A DNA stretch of 64,000 nt from an uncultured Christensenella sp. (GTDB lineage Bacteria; Bacillota; Clostridia; Christensenellales; UBA3700): NCBI GenBank assembly GCA_949290515.1, contig CASERZ010000002.1, positions 139,221 to 203,220 on the forward strand. The letters run 5' to 3'. Positions within the stretch are counted from its first letter, which is position 1, and every line of letters starts with the position of its first letter. The position numbers were made by a program, and so were the translations under genes. A model generated the notes under the pieces. The model was not told the DNA's origin, ran no database searches, and saw nothing but the letters and a program-made list of their open reading frames with translations. Positions 50,225 through 58,555 of this stretch are shown piece after piece.

Positions 50225-51238
50225 CTATATATTTCCCGCTTCTTTGGCTAGTGCGCCTGCAATCTTAGAAGGCAAATCCGCCTTTGACATTTCGTAAGCG
50301 CGTATAAGCGCGTTTTTAAATGCGAGCGCGTTGCTTGCGCCGTGCGCTTTGACTACGACTTTCTTTACGCCTAAAAATACTCCGCCGCCCACGCTGTCCG
50401 AAGACATAATCTTTTTAAGCTTTCTCAAAGAAGGCTTGAGCAAAAGATATCCCAACTTTGCCCTCAGCCCGCCTTTCATAATAAATTCTTTCAAAAGAGT
50501 GAATACGGCTTTTCCCATACCCTCTGCTGTCTTAAGACACATATTGCCGTCAAAACCGTCCGCTACGATAACGTCGGCTACGCCGAAAAGCAAATCTCTG
50601 GCTTCGATATTTCCTATAAAATTAACGTCGGTTTGTTTTAAAAGCGCGTGAGCCTCTTTTGTAAGCGCGTTACCTTTTTCTTCTTCCGCTCCGTTATTGA
50701 GAAGTGCGACTTTAGGATTTTCTACTCCCTTGACGGCACTCATATACGCGCTGCCCATTATGGCAAATTCCTTGAGCATACTTGCCTTGCAATCGACGTT
50801 TGCACCGCCGTCTACGAGTATGGTATTTTTATCGTCGTATATCGTGGGAAGCAAAGGAGATAGCGAAGCGCGTTGAACCCCGTCTATAAGTTTAACCAAA
50901 AGCGTCGCTCCTACGAGAAGCGCACCCGTATTACCCGACGAAACCATACCGTCGAAATCCCCGTTGGCAAGAGCCTTGAGCGCGACTACCATAGAAGAAT
51001 CTTTCTTTCTTCTGATAGCCATTACGGGAGCGTCGTCGTTTGTAATAACTTCACTTGCATTAAGCAGAGCGATTTTGTCCTTATCGTAAACTTTGTCTTT
51101 GAGTATTTGCGCGATAACGTTTTCGTCGCCGCAAAGCGTAACTTTCAAATCTTCGATTTCGCCTACTGCCTGAATTGCGCCCTCAACCGCGCTATCGGGA
51201 CAGAGGTCCCCGCCGAAACAATCCAAAACTATATTCAT
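50225..51238 (-). CDS. plsX: Phosphate acyltransferase PlsX
   Basis: PlsX converts acyl-ACP to acyl-phosphate, the first step of phospholipid synthesis with PlsY. From ATG 51238 (MNIVLDCFGGDLCPDSA) it has 337 residues. SGNTGALLVGA and VDGGANVDCK are family motifs. AGGAGAG precedes this start, and the promoter lies just upstream. No FapR-type operator is visible. It is the expected neighbour of rpmF. Confidence 0.95.
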   Translation of the reverse strand: MNIVLDCFGGDLCPDSAVEGAIQAVGEIEDLKVTLCGDENVIAQILKDKVYDKDKIALLNASEVITNDDAPVMAIRRKKDSSMVVALKALANGDFDGMVSSGNTGALLVGATLLVKLIDGVQRASLSPLLPTIYDDKNTILVDGGANVDCKASMLKEFAIMGSAYMSAVKGVENPKVALLNNGAEEEKGNALTKEAHALLKQTDVNFIGNIEARDLLFGVADVIVADGFDGNMCLKTAEGMGKAVFTLLKEFIMKGGLRAKLGYLLLKPSLRKLKKIMSSDSVGGGVFLGVKKVVVKAHGASNALAFKNALIRAYEMSKADLPSKIAGALAKEAGNI

Positions 51239-51263
51239 AATATCTCTCCTATCGGTTAAATAC

Positions 51264-51291
51264 ATTATACCACACAAAAACATAAAATCAA
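51264..51291 (-). promoter_or_regulatory. Promoter of plsX-rnc
   Basis: TTGATT (51291-51286), 16 bases, TATAAT (51269-51264) on the minus strand, about 25 bases above the plsX start. Confidence 0.7.
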
Positions 51292-51384
51292 CATTTGATT
51301 TGAAAATTATATGCGAATTTAAATAAAGCTTATATCAAAACTCACTTACTTACCGTCAAACGCGTCTAAGCATCGAGCGTTAAT

Positions 51385-51420
51385 AAAAAAGTACCGCCGA
51401 AGAAAATATCTTCAGCGGTA
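51385..51420 (-). terminator. Terminator of rpmF
   Basis: TACCGCCGAAGA (51392-51403) pairs with TCTTCAGCGGTA (51409-51420), one G-U pair in RNA; CTTTTTT follows on the minus strand. It separates rpmF from plsX. Confidence 0.88.
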
Positions 51421-51455
51421 AATTAATTCTTTTTTCAGATGAATCAGCCACTCAA

Positions 51456-51647
51456 TCAGTTGGACTTTTTCTCTTTCTTTTCTACAACGAGTTCACCGTC
51501 ATAGTAACCGCAGTTAGGACAAGCCTTGTGGTTAGCCTTGAGCTCGTGGCACTGAGGACATTCAGAAAGATTAGGAGTGGTCAACTTCCAATTAGCTGAA
51601 CGCGTATGCTTTCTTTGTTTCGAAGTTTTCGCCTTAGGTACTGCCAT
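51456..51647 (-). CDS. rpmF: Ribosomal protein L32
   Basis: A small 50S protein. From ATG 51647 (MAVPKAKTSKQRKHTRSANW) it has 63 residues. It retains both zinc knuckles (CPQCHELK and CPNCGYY), so it is the zinc-binding C+ form. GGAGGTG precedes this start. The DUF177 (YceD) gene that usually precedes rpmF is missing. Confidence 0.97.
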   Translation of the reverse strand: MAVPKAKTSKQRKHTRSANWKLTTPNLSECPQCHELKANHKACPNCGYYDGELVVEKKEKKSN

Positions 51648-51772
51648 TTCCAACACCTCCATTAAGTGTACTAAAATTAATTGCTATTGCATTATAGATG
51701 ATTTTTTCACCTTTGTCAAACAAAATTCGATTATTTTGCTATTTTTATAACAGCCTTTAAGACTGCCCGTCT

Positions 51773-52975
51773 TTAAAGGGATTTTACAACCTCTTCGGTC
51801 TCTCTCGCAATGACGAGTTCCTCATTTGTGGGAATAACCAAAATTTTCACTTTGGAATTCTTCGCGCTTACGTCAACAAGTTCGCCTCTGGGAGCCTTTT
51901 TGTTGTACTCCTTGTCGATTTCTATACCCATAAATCCGAGATTGTCGCATACGGCTTCTCTGATTACGGGACCGTTTTCGCCTATACCGCCCGTGAATAC
52001 GATACAGTCGAGACCTTCCATAGCTACCGAGTAGCTTCCGATGTACTTGCGGATTTGATATGCGAACATATCGAAAGCGAGTTTTGCTCTCTCATTGCCC
52101 TCTTCGATAGCCTTGCAGAGTGCTCTGAAGTCCGAGCTGACGCCGCTTACTCCTAAGAATCCGCATTTCTTATTGAGATAGTTGGTCATTTCCTTGGTGG
52201 ACATATTCTTGAATTCGGCAAGCATTTCTACTGCCGCTGCGTCGATACAACCGCAACGCGTACCCATAATAAGTCCGTCGAGAGGGGTCATACCCATAGA
52301 AGTGTCTACGCACTTGCCGTCCTTGACAGCCGTAATAGAAGAGCCGTTGCCGAGATGACAGGTAATAATATTCGAATAAGGAAGGTTTTTGCTCTTAAGG
52401 TACTTGATAGCTTCCTGCGATACAAACTTATGAGAAGTACCGTGAAAACCGTACTTTCTGATTTGCGTAGCTTCGTAGTCCTCGTAAGGTATAGCGTACA
52501 ATTTAGCTTTTCTGGGCATAGTGCTGTGGAAAGCGGTATCGAATACGCATACGTTGGGACAGTCTACGATAGACTTGCAGGACTTAAGACAAGCAAGGCT
52601 CGCGGGATTGTGCAAAGGAGCGAGATGAGCAATGCTCTCGAGGTCCTTCATTGCCTTGTCGTCGATATAAGTCGAAGCCGTGAACGCCTCGCCCGAATGT
52701 ACTACTCTGTGACCTATAGCAGAGATTTCCTCAGGAGAAGATATGCTGCCGTACTCTTTGTTCGTAAGGCACTCCATAACGAGATTGAAAGCGTCGGTGT
52801 GATTTGCGAGAGGCTTTTCGATGACGTGCTCTTTACCGTTGACTTTGTGAGAGATTTTAGAGCCTTCGATGCCTATGCACTCTACACCGCCCTTGCAAAT
52901 TACTTCTTCGTTGTCCATCTCGATAAGCTGGTATTTAAGAGAGGAACTGCCTGCGTTTACGACCAAAATTTTCAT
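51773..52975 (-). CDS. ackA: Acetate kinase
   Basis: Interconverts acetyl phosphate and ADP with acetate and ATP, the ATP-forming end of acetate fermentation. The 400-residue protein has the N-terminal VVNAGSSSLKYQL, HRVVHSGE, KYGFHGTSHKFVS and VFTGGIGENGP. AAAGGAG precedes ATG 52975. With pta directly upstream it completes the acetyl-CoA to acetate pathway. A stem at its stop codon (CCTTTAAAGAC with GTCTTAAAGG) may help end transcription. Confidence 0.97.
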   Translation of the reverse strand: MKILVVNAGSSSLKYQLIEMDNEEVICKGGVECIGIEGSKISHKVNGKEHVIEKPLANHTDAFNLVMECLTNKEYGSISSPEEISAIGHRVVHSGEAFTASTYIDDKAMKDLESIAHLAPLHNPASLACLKSCKSIVDCPNVCVFDTAFHSTMPRKAKLYAIPYEDYEATQIRKYGFHGTSHKFVSQEAIKYLKSKNLPYSNIITCHLGNGSSITAVKDGKCVDTSMGMTPLDGLIMGTRCGCIDAAAVEMLAEFKNMSTKEMTNYLNKKCGFLGVSGVSSDFRALCKAIEEGNERAKLAFDMFAYQIRKYIGSYSVAMEGLDCIVFTGGIGENGPVIREAVCDNLGFMGIEIDKEYNKKAPRGELVDVSAKNSKVKILVIPTNEELVIARETEEVVKSL

Positions 52976-53012
52976 AAAAATTCTCCTTTATTCTCTTATT
53001 GCGTTATATGTA

Positions 53013-54008
53013 TCAGTTTTGACTAGCCTGTACGGAAGTGATAGCGACTACGGCTACGATATCGTCGCTCGTGCAACCTCTGGAGAGGTCGTTGATAGGT
53101 TTTGCAAAGCCTTGGCAGATAGGTCCGATAGCCGTTGCGCCGCTGAATCTCTGCGTAAGCTTGTAACCTATATTACCCGATTGCAGGTCGGGGAAAATGA
53201 ATACGTTTGCCTTGCCGGCAACGTCGCTGTTGGGAGCTTTAAGTCTTCCGACGGAAGGAACGATTGCAGCGTCTACCTGCAACTCGCCGTCAACGTCTAT
53301 TTCGGGAGCTTTCTCCTTTACGAGAGCTGTAGCTTCTACTACCTTGTCTACAAATTCGTGTTTTGCACTTCCCTTGGTGGAGAAAGAAAGCATCGCTACC
53401 TTAGGTTCGGCAATACCCGCAAGGTCCTTAGCGGTAGCTACGGAAGAGATAGCTATATCCGAAAGCTGTTCTGCGGTAGGATTGATATTTACGGCGCAGT
53501 CACCGAATACCATAATATCTCTGTCTTTATAAGGAGTTCCCTCGAATGCCATAAGGAAGCAGCTGGAAACCGTCTTGATGCCGGGCTTGGTCTTGACTAT
53601 GGTAAGTCCTGCTCTGAGTACGTTGCCCGTAGAGTTGATAGCACCTGCTACCATACCGTCTGCGTCGCCTTTCTTTATCATCATTGCGCCGTAGTTGAGA
53701 TACTTTCTGATTTCTTTGCGTGCGTCTTCGGGGGTCATCCCTTTTGCCTTTCTGAGCTCGTAAAGAGTGTTTGCATAGTCCTCTATATCCGCAGTCAAAG
53801 GATTGACGATTTTGATATTGTCAAAGTTGGCATAGGGATATATCGTCTTGAGTTTTTCCTCGTCACCCAAAAGAATAACGTTGGCAATCTTGTTCTTAAC
53901 GATAGTCTGAGCGGCTTCGACCGTTCTGGGTTCCTCGCCTTCAGCCAAAACTATAGTTTTGTTGAGGGTCTTTGCTTTGTCGATTATGCTGTCGATAATT
54001 TTGCTCAT
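53013..54008 (-). CDS. pta: Phosphate acetyltransferase
   Basis: Converts acetyl-CoA and phosphate to acetyl phosphate. The 331-residue protein is the short, single-domain class common in Clostridia, without the regulatory DRTGG/N-terminal domains of E. coli Pta. Motifs include KGDADGMVAGAINSTG and FPDLQSGNIGYKLTQRFSGA. GGAGG precedes ATG 54008. A likely promoter (TTTACA, 16 bases, TAAAAT) lies just above. pta and ackA form one operon. Confidence 0.96.
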   Translation of the reverse strand: MSKIIDSIIDKAKTLNKTIVLAEGEEPRTVEAAQTIVKNKIANVILLGDEEKLKTIYPYANFDNIKIVNPLTADIEDYANTLYELRKAKGMTPEDARKEIRKYLNYGAMMIKKGDADGMVAGAINSTGNVLRAGLTIVKTKPGIKTVSSCFLMAFEGTPYKDRDIMVFGDCAVNINPTAEQLSDIAISSVATAKDLAGIAEPKVAMLSFSTKGSAKHEFVDKVVEATALVKEKAPEIDVDGELQVDAAIVPSVGRLKAPNSDVAGKANVFIFPDLQSGNIGYKLTQRFSGATAIGPICQGFAKPINDLSRGCTSDDIVAVVAITSVQASQN

Positions 54009-54158
54009 TGCACTTCCTCCGAAACGCTTTATTTTTTGCGTATTTTAACTTATAATAATCTTATGTAAACGTCGGAAACGACACTTTAAGCCGTATGCCC
54101 GAACAAATAAATTATACTCTTATATAAAATAATTGTAAAGAGTTTTGAGGTGCAAAAT

Positions 54159-55304
54159 ATGAAAATCGCCGTCATAATTTGCGAATATAATCCCCTTCAA
54201 AAGGGACACGTCTACCACATACGCAAAACACTAGAGGATTGCGCGTGCGACAAAGTCGTGTGCATTATGAGCGGCAACTTTGTACAGCGCGGAGAGGCGG
54301 CGATTGCCGACAAATACACACGCGCAGAATGGGCAGTTAAAAACGGCGCGGATTTGGTCATTGAATTGCCCCCGCAATACGCTTTGACTACGGCAAAATA
54401 TTTCGCACTCGGCGCAATCAAGATTGCAAACGCTCTTGATTGCGAAAAGGTACTCTCTTTCGGAAGCGAAGAGGGAAATATGAAAAAACTCAAAAAAGCC
54501 GTAGAGTTCGAGGAAAGCAAAGAGTTTAAGACTATATTCGAAAAGTTTATTTCCGAAGGCAACGGATATGCCACGAGCTACTCGCTCGCCCTTAAATCTT
54601 TTGACGAAGAGCTTGCCTGTTTGCTCTCTTCTCCCAACAACACTTTGGCGGTAGAATACTTAAGAGCAATCAAACAAACAGGCAGCAACCTCATCCCCTA
54701 TACAATAAAACGCATAGGAGCGTATGACAGCGAAGACCTCAACGGACAATTTGCGTCGGCAAGCGCGATACGCCGCGCCGTAGCGGACGGAAAAACCGAC
54801 TGCGTAAAGGATTATGTACCCGACGACGTTTATTCTTTTCTCTCCGCTCTTTCCCGCAACATTGCCGAATTAACACAGGACAGACTGCTTGCAATTTTAA
54901 AATACACATTATCCTTAGACGGTGCTTCCAAAGCACACGGCGTAAAGGAAGGCATTGAAAACAGGATTTGCCAACACATAAAAAATGCAAAAACATTTTC
55001 TTCACTCGTATCGGACATCGAGACAAAAAGATACACCCGCTCGTACGTAAGACGCACGCTTTTGAATATCGCACTCGGCAACAATCTTCAGGCGGACGAA
55101 TTGATTGCTCAAGAGATTGACTGTGTCAACGCGCTTGCCGTAGCCGAAGATTCGCGAGAATTGCTATCTCTGTTTAAATGCCCCGTAATCGTCAAAGCGT
55201 CCCGCCTTTCTCCCGACAGTCTTATAGCAAAAAGCGACAGCCTTTATGCAAGCATAGCGGGAGATTTCGGCAAGGTAATGAAAGTAGTAAAAAAACTCCG
55301 CTAG
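54159..55304 (+). CDS. tmcAL: tRNA(Met) cytidine acetate ligase TmcAL (YlbM)
   Basis: TmcAL makes N4-acetylcytidine at the wobble base of elongator tRNA-Met, using acetate and ATP rather than acetyl-CoA. The 381-residue protein has the nucleotidyltransferase motif EYNPLQKGHVYHI, then SGNFVQRGE and KYTRAEWAV. GAGGTG precedes ATG 54159; GTG 54150 overlaps the ribosome site and is less likely. It is divergent from pta-ackA, whose product is acetate. The terminator hairpin starts within its last codons. Confidence 0.94.
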   Translation: MKIAVIICEYNPLQKGHVYHIRKTLEDCACDKVVCIMSGNFVQRGEAAIADKYTRAEWAVKNGADLVIELPPQYALTTAKYFALGAIKIANALDCEKVLSFGSEEGNMKKLKKAVEFEESKEFKTIFEKFISEGNGYATSYSLALKSFDEELACLLSSPNNTLAVEYLRAIKQTGSNLIPYTIKRIGAYDSEDLNGQFASASAIRRAVADGKTDCVKDYVPDDVYSFLSALSRNIAELTQDRLLAILKYTLSLDGASKAHGVKEGIENRICQHIKNAKTFSSLVSDIETKRYTRSYVRRTLLNIALGNNLQADELIAQEIDCVNALAVAEDSRELLSLFKCPVIVKASRLSPDSLIAKSDSLYASIAGDFGKVMKVVKKLR

Positions 55305-55316
55305 GCGGAGTTTTGC
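55292..55316 (+). terminator. Terminator with the tmcAL stop codon as its loop
   Basis: AAAACTCCGC (55292-55301) pairs with GCGGAGTTTT (55305-55314). The three-base loop is TAG (55302-55304), the tmcAL stop codon, and the T-run continues TTTTGCTTTT. Confidence 0.9.
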
Positions 55317-55388
55317 TTTTATAGGGCTTAACATCATAAATAAAGAATCGCAAAAAGCGCAAATTATATTGATTATTAAAGTTCCGTA

Positions 55389-55412
55389 CGCTTTATTCAA
55401 CGCTTTATTCAA
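55389..55412. repeat. 12-base tandem duplication
   Basis: CGCTTTATTCAA occurs twice in tandem in the gap between tmcAL and ylbJ. The rest of that gap (55317-55510) holds no visible gene. Confidence 0.85.
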
Positions 55413-55510
55413 ATCCGAATTTTTTCAACCGCTTTGCTAAATAATCGCGCCGACAACACACCCGCGCTTGTATACCGCATAATGCGCGTTTTCAAAGCAT
55501 ATATTTTGGT

Positions 55511-56500
55511 ATGCTCACGCTCTCAAAAAACGCAAGAAAAGTACTCCCCTTATCATTGATAATATGCTTTTTCGTATGCTGTCTGGTGCTTAATCCGCAA
55601 AAATATATCGAAAGCGTATTCAACGGTATGTTGCTTTTTGCAAAAAACGTCGCCCCCGCACTCTTTCCCTTTTTCTTTTTTACCAAACTTCTTACGGGAC
55701 TGGGTACGGCAAACACGCTCGGCAAAATTCTCAAACGCCCCGTATCCCGTCTTTATAACGCACCTTACGAAAGCGGATACATAATGATAATGAGCCTTAT
55801 CTCGGGATATCCCGTAGGCGCAAAACTCATAAGCGATTTTTATTCGGAAAGGATTTTTACTCTTAAGGACTGCAAAAAAGTTTCGTCATTCACTTCGACC
55901 TCGGGTCCGCTTTTCGTTGTGGGCACCGTAGGCACTCTTATGCTGTCTTCCCCCAAAGCGGGTTATGTCCTGTTTGTATGTCACGCACTGGGAGCTATGC
56001 TCAACGGACTTCTCTACCGAGGCAAGAGTGCGCCTGTTGCGGTTACCGCGCCTCTTACTCCTCAACGCGACGATAATTTTCTCAACGCTTCCATTACTTC
56101 TTCCATACTTTCCGTACTGGTAGTCGGCGGATATATTGCCATATTCAGTATGGTAATCGACGTTGCGCTCGACTTGAAAATAGTGGACTTCTTTGCGCGC
56201 ATCGTTTCACCTTTGCTAACGCTTGCGGGCATACCCGCTCAGACTGCTAAGCCCGTGATAATATCTCTTATAGAGATAACGCGAGGCTGTCAGAGTTTTG
56301 CAGATAGCGGTGTCGACATAAAAATAATCCTGCCTTTTATAGCAGGATTGTTATCTTTCGGCGGTTTGTCGATAACCTTTCAGTCGCTGACTTTTTTAAG
56401 ACAATGCAAGGTTAGCGTACCCTTTTATTTTATCACGAAAACCACTCAGGCAATATTCAGTTTTATCATTGCGCTCATCGCGTGCGCTATCTTGTATTGA
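55511..56500 (+). CDS. ylbJ: Sporulation integral membrane protein YlbJ
   Basis: YlbJ is a nucleoside-recognition (Gate)-domain membrane protein required for spore cortex formation in Bacillus. The 329 residues contain seven to eight hydrophobic segments and family motifs SGYPVGAKLISDFY and FTSTSGPLFVVGTVGT. No Shine-Dalgarno site precedes ATG 55511. A sequence like a sigma-E -10 box (CATATATT, 55498-55505) ends five bases above it, with CATAAT about 14 bases further up; this is weak evidence. The rsmD/coaD-ylbJ-tmcAL-pta neighbourhood is conserved, but ylbJ is here convergent with the coaD operon. Confidence 0.92.
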   Translation: MLTLSKNARKVLPLSLIICFFVCCLVLNPQKYIESVFNGMLLFAKNVAPALFPFFFFTKLLTGLGTANTLGKILKRPVSRLYNAPYESGYIMIMSLISGYPVGAKLISDFYSERIFTLKDCKKVSSFTSTSGPLFVVGTVGTLMLSSPKAGYVLFVCHALGAMLNGLLYRGKSAPVAVTAPLTPQRDDNFLNASITSSILSVLVVGGYIAIFSMVIDVALDLKIVDFFARIVSPLLTLAGIPAQTAKPVIISLIEITRGCQSFADSGVDIKIILPFIAGLLSFGGLSITFQSLTFLRQCKVSVPFYFITKTTQAIFSFIIALIACAILY

Positions 56501-56505
56501 AGTTT

Positions 56506-57015
56506 TTATCTGTTCTGAAGATTGTTTTGCGACATATCCTGAGGCATATCTCCCTGCGTATCGTCCGCAACAAAAAGACTGTCTCTGCTCTCCATAACCT
56601 GCGCGAGCATATTCCTCATTACGTTTTCCACTTCGAGGTACATATTGTTGACCTGATTGTAGCTCTGCTCTACTAGTCCGTCCGCATACGCGCCTGCTTT
56701 CTTGACAAGCTCTTCAGCCTGTCTTTCGCTCTCCTGACGGATAGCGTTTTCGTCCACGAGTACGCGCGCCTGCTCCTGCGCCGCCGCAATAATTCCGTTG
56801 GCTTCGATTGCAGCTTCCTCCTTGAGTTTGTCGCAGTTACGCAAAATCACCTTTGCCTCCGCTAAATCCTGAGGCATTTCGGCTTTTATCTGCTGAATAA
56901 TCGCAAGACATTTGTTGACGTCTATGAGATACATATTGGAAAACATCTGTTTCTTTCCGCTCAAAAGCGTCGTTTCGAGCTTTTCGAGCAATCTGTCTAC
57001 GCTGGTACCGTTCAT
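56506..57015 (-). CDS. Coiled-coil protein, unknown
   Basis: Not firmly recognised. A 169-residue, largely helical protein; residues 35-140 look like a coiled coil (EAKVILRNCDKLKEEAA, AAAQEQARVLVDENA, RQAEELVKKAGAYAD), similar in style to ATP synthase b or V-type H subunits and DivIVA-like proteins. It has no membrane segment. The Gln/Asp-rich end is DMPQDMSQNN. It overlaps the RsmD-CoaD gene by ATGA, so translation is coupled. Comparable genes follow coaD in other Clostridia. Confidence 0.8.
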   Translation of the reverse strand: MNGTSVDRLLEKLETTLLSGKKQMFSNMYLIDVNKCLAIIQQIKAEMPQDLAEAKVILRNCDKLKEEAAIEANGIIAAAQEQARVLVDENAIRQESERQAEELVKKAGAYADGLVEQSYNQVNNMYLEVENVMRNMLAQVMESRDSLFVADDTQGDMPQDMSQNNLQNR

Positions 57016-58016
57016 AACTTCTCCTTATACGCCTTCAAAACAGCCTTAACGCAATTATCGGGCAGGTATTTTTTTATATCTTCGCCTATTAAAAGTTTCT
57101 CTCTTATCAGAGATGAGGAAACTGCTCTTTCACCCTCGACAAGTACGGTCTTGAGTCCGTGCTCCTCGTTGAATTTTGCCATATCTTTCTCGTACGCATA
57201 GTCCTTTTCGTCGCGGTAGCCGCGATATACGGTATCTATTCCGTGCGCCTTGCAATATTCGTATACGAATCCCTCGCAGACGTCTACCTTGACGTTGAGG
57301 TAATTCTCTGTGGCAAGACGGCAAAATTCTTTCCTCTCTTCGAGAGAGAAAAGGTATTCTTTGTCTTCGTTTTTCGCAAGCAACACCGTTACTTCGTCAT
57401 ACTCCTCGAGCGCGGCGTCCACTATGTCGAGGTGTCCTTTTGTTATCGGGTCGTAACTTCCCGCGATAGCGGTCTTGCCTCTTGAGAATGCAATGTAATC
57501 CACAATCACTATGCCGAATTTCTTGCGCTTGGCTATACACATACCGTCAGGCAAGACGTAATTGTTTCTGCTGTCATCGTGCTCGTATATCACGTATCCG
57601 TCCTTATCGAGAATATCTCTTTCTTTGACTATACGGCATATATCTTCGATATAGTCAGTCTTGTAAGGAGGGTCGACGAATATAAAATCCTGCTTGCCGC
57701 TCAAAGTGAAAAGCACGTCTCTGTAATCGCGACTTAGCACCTTGTAATCGCCGTCGATACCCTTGAGATTAGAGTTGATAAGACGTATCGCTTCTCTGTC
57801 GCAGTCGGAAAAAACAACGCTCTTCGCGCCTCTGCTCAACGCCTCTATGCCCATACCGCCACTACCTGCGAAAAGGTCTACGAAAGCGCATCCCTCAACG
57901 TCAAACTGTATGACGTTGAAAATACTTTCCTTTACCTTGTCCGCGGTAGGTCGTACCGCATCGTTGATAGGAGAATTGAGTTTTCTTCCTCTGTATTTTC
58001 CGCTGATTACTCTCAT
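57012..58016 (-). CDS. rsmD-coaD: RsmD-CoaD fusion: 16S rRNA methyltransferase plus phosphopantetheine adenylyltransferase
   Basis: One uninterrupted 334-residue frame encodes two enzymes that are normally separate neighbours. Residues 1 to about 180 are RsmD (m2G966 of 16S rRNA): MRVISGKYRGRKL, SAM motif FVDLFAGSGGMGIEALSRGA and catalytic FVDPPYK. From about 183 it is CoaD, the fourth step of CoA synthesis: GSYDPITKGHLDIVDAA, FSLEERKEF, RGYRDEKDYAYE and VSSSLIREKL. Both are near full length. The joint is FSRGKTAIAGSY, with no stop or start between. ATG 58016 overlaps the cyclo-ligase stop by four bases. Either a true fusion protein or a sequencing indel is possible. Confidence 0.9.
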   Translation of the reverse strand: MRVISGKYRGRKLNSPINDAVRPTADKVKESIFNVIQFDVEGCAFVDLFAGSGGMGIEALSRGAKSVVFSDCDREAIRLINSNLKGIDGDYKVLSRDYRDVLFTLSGKQDFIFVDPPYKTDYIEDICRIVKERDILDKDGYVIYEHDDSRNNYVLPDGMCIAKRKKFGIVIVDYIAFSRGKTAIAGSYDPITKGHLDIVDAALEEYDEVTVLLAKNEDKEYLFSLEERKEFCRLATENYLNVKVDVCEGFVYEYCKAHGIDTVYRGYRDEKDYAYEKDMAKFNEEHGLKTVLVEGERAVSSSLIREKLLIGEDIKKYLPDNCVKAVLKAYKEKL

Positions 58017-58555
58017 TTTTTTATTATCCTGTCGGGAAGCAAAAGCATATCCAGCCGTTTGTCCCAAATATCGCAAGGCACTTCTTTGACGAGTTGCTCT
58101 CTGAAAGCTATACCGATTTTATACGTATTTACTTTTTGAAAGTACCTGTCGTAAAATCCCTTGCCCTTGCCTAAACGCATAAGACTTTCGTCCGCTCCCA
58201 AAAGAGGCGTAACGGTAAGCGCGGGATTTACCTCTTCGGGTTTCAACCTCTCGCCTATCGGCTCGGAGATATTCCACGCGCCCTTTTCGTATTCGGTATC
58301 CTCGTCTATTCTGACGAGCATTATGTCCTCTCCCTCTACGACGGGAAGATATACCTGCCTGTCTTCAAGAAAATATTCTATAATGCCGTCCGTATTCACT
58401 TCGCTAGGCAACGCTTTATACACGCAAACGCTTCCTTTTGGCAATTCACATTTTTTAAGACGCTCGAGCACCTTTTTACTCTGCTCTTTCTTATCCTCTA
58501 AAGTGAGCGCGGCGATTTTTTCTCTTAGCGATTTTCTGAGCTGACTTTTGTCCAT
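58013..58555 (-). CDS. 5-formyltetrahydrofolate cyclo-ligase
   Basis: Converts 5-formyl-THF to 5,10-methenyl-THF with ATP, recycling a stored folate. The 180-residue protein has KSLREKIAAL at the N-terminus and the family signature RLGKGKGFYDRYF near residue 127. Its ATG shares bases with the stop of the hydratase gene (TAATG), and its stop overlaps the rsmD-coaD start (ATGA). Confidence 0.93.
   Translation of the reverse strand: MDKSQLRKSLREKIAALTLEDKKEQSKKVLERLKKCELPKGSVCVYKALPSEVNTDGIIEYFLEDRQVYLPVVEGEDIMLVRIDEDTEYEKGAWNISEPIGERLKPEEVNPALTVTPLLGADESLMRLGKGKGFYDRYFQKVNTYKIGIAFREQLVKEVPCDIWDKRLDMLLLPDRIIKK

Noticed and set aside
51239-51300. FapR-type operator upstream of plsX
   Set aside because: No palindrome of the expected type is present near the TTGATT/TATAAT promoter.
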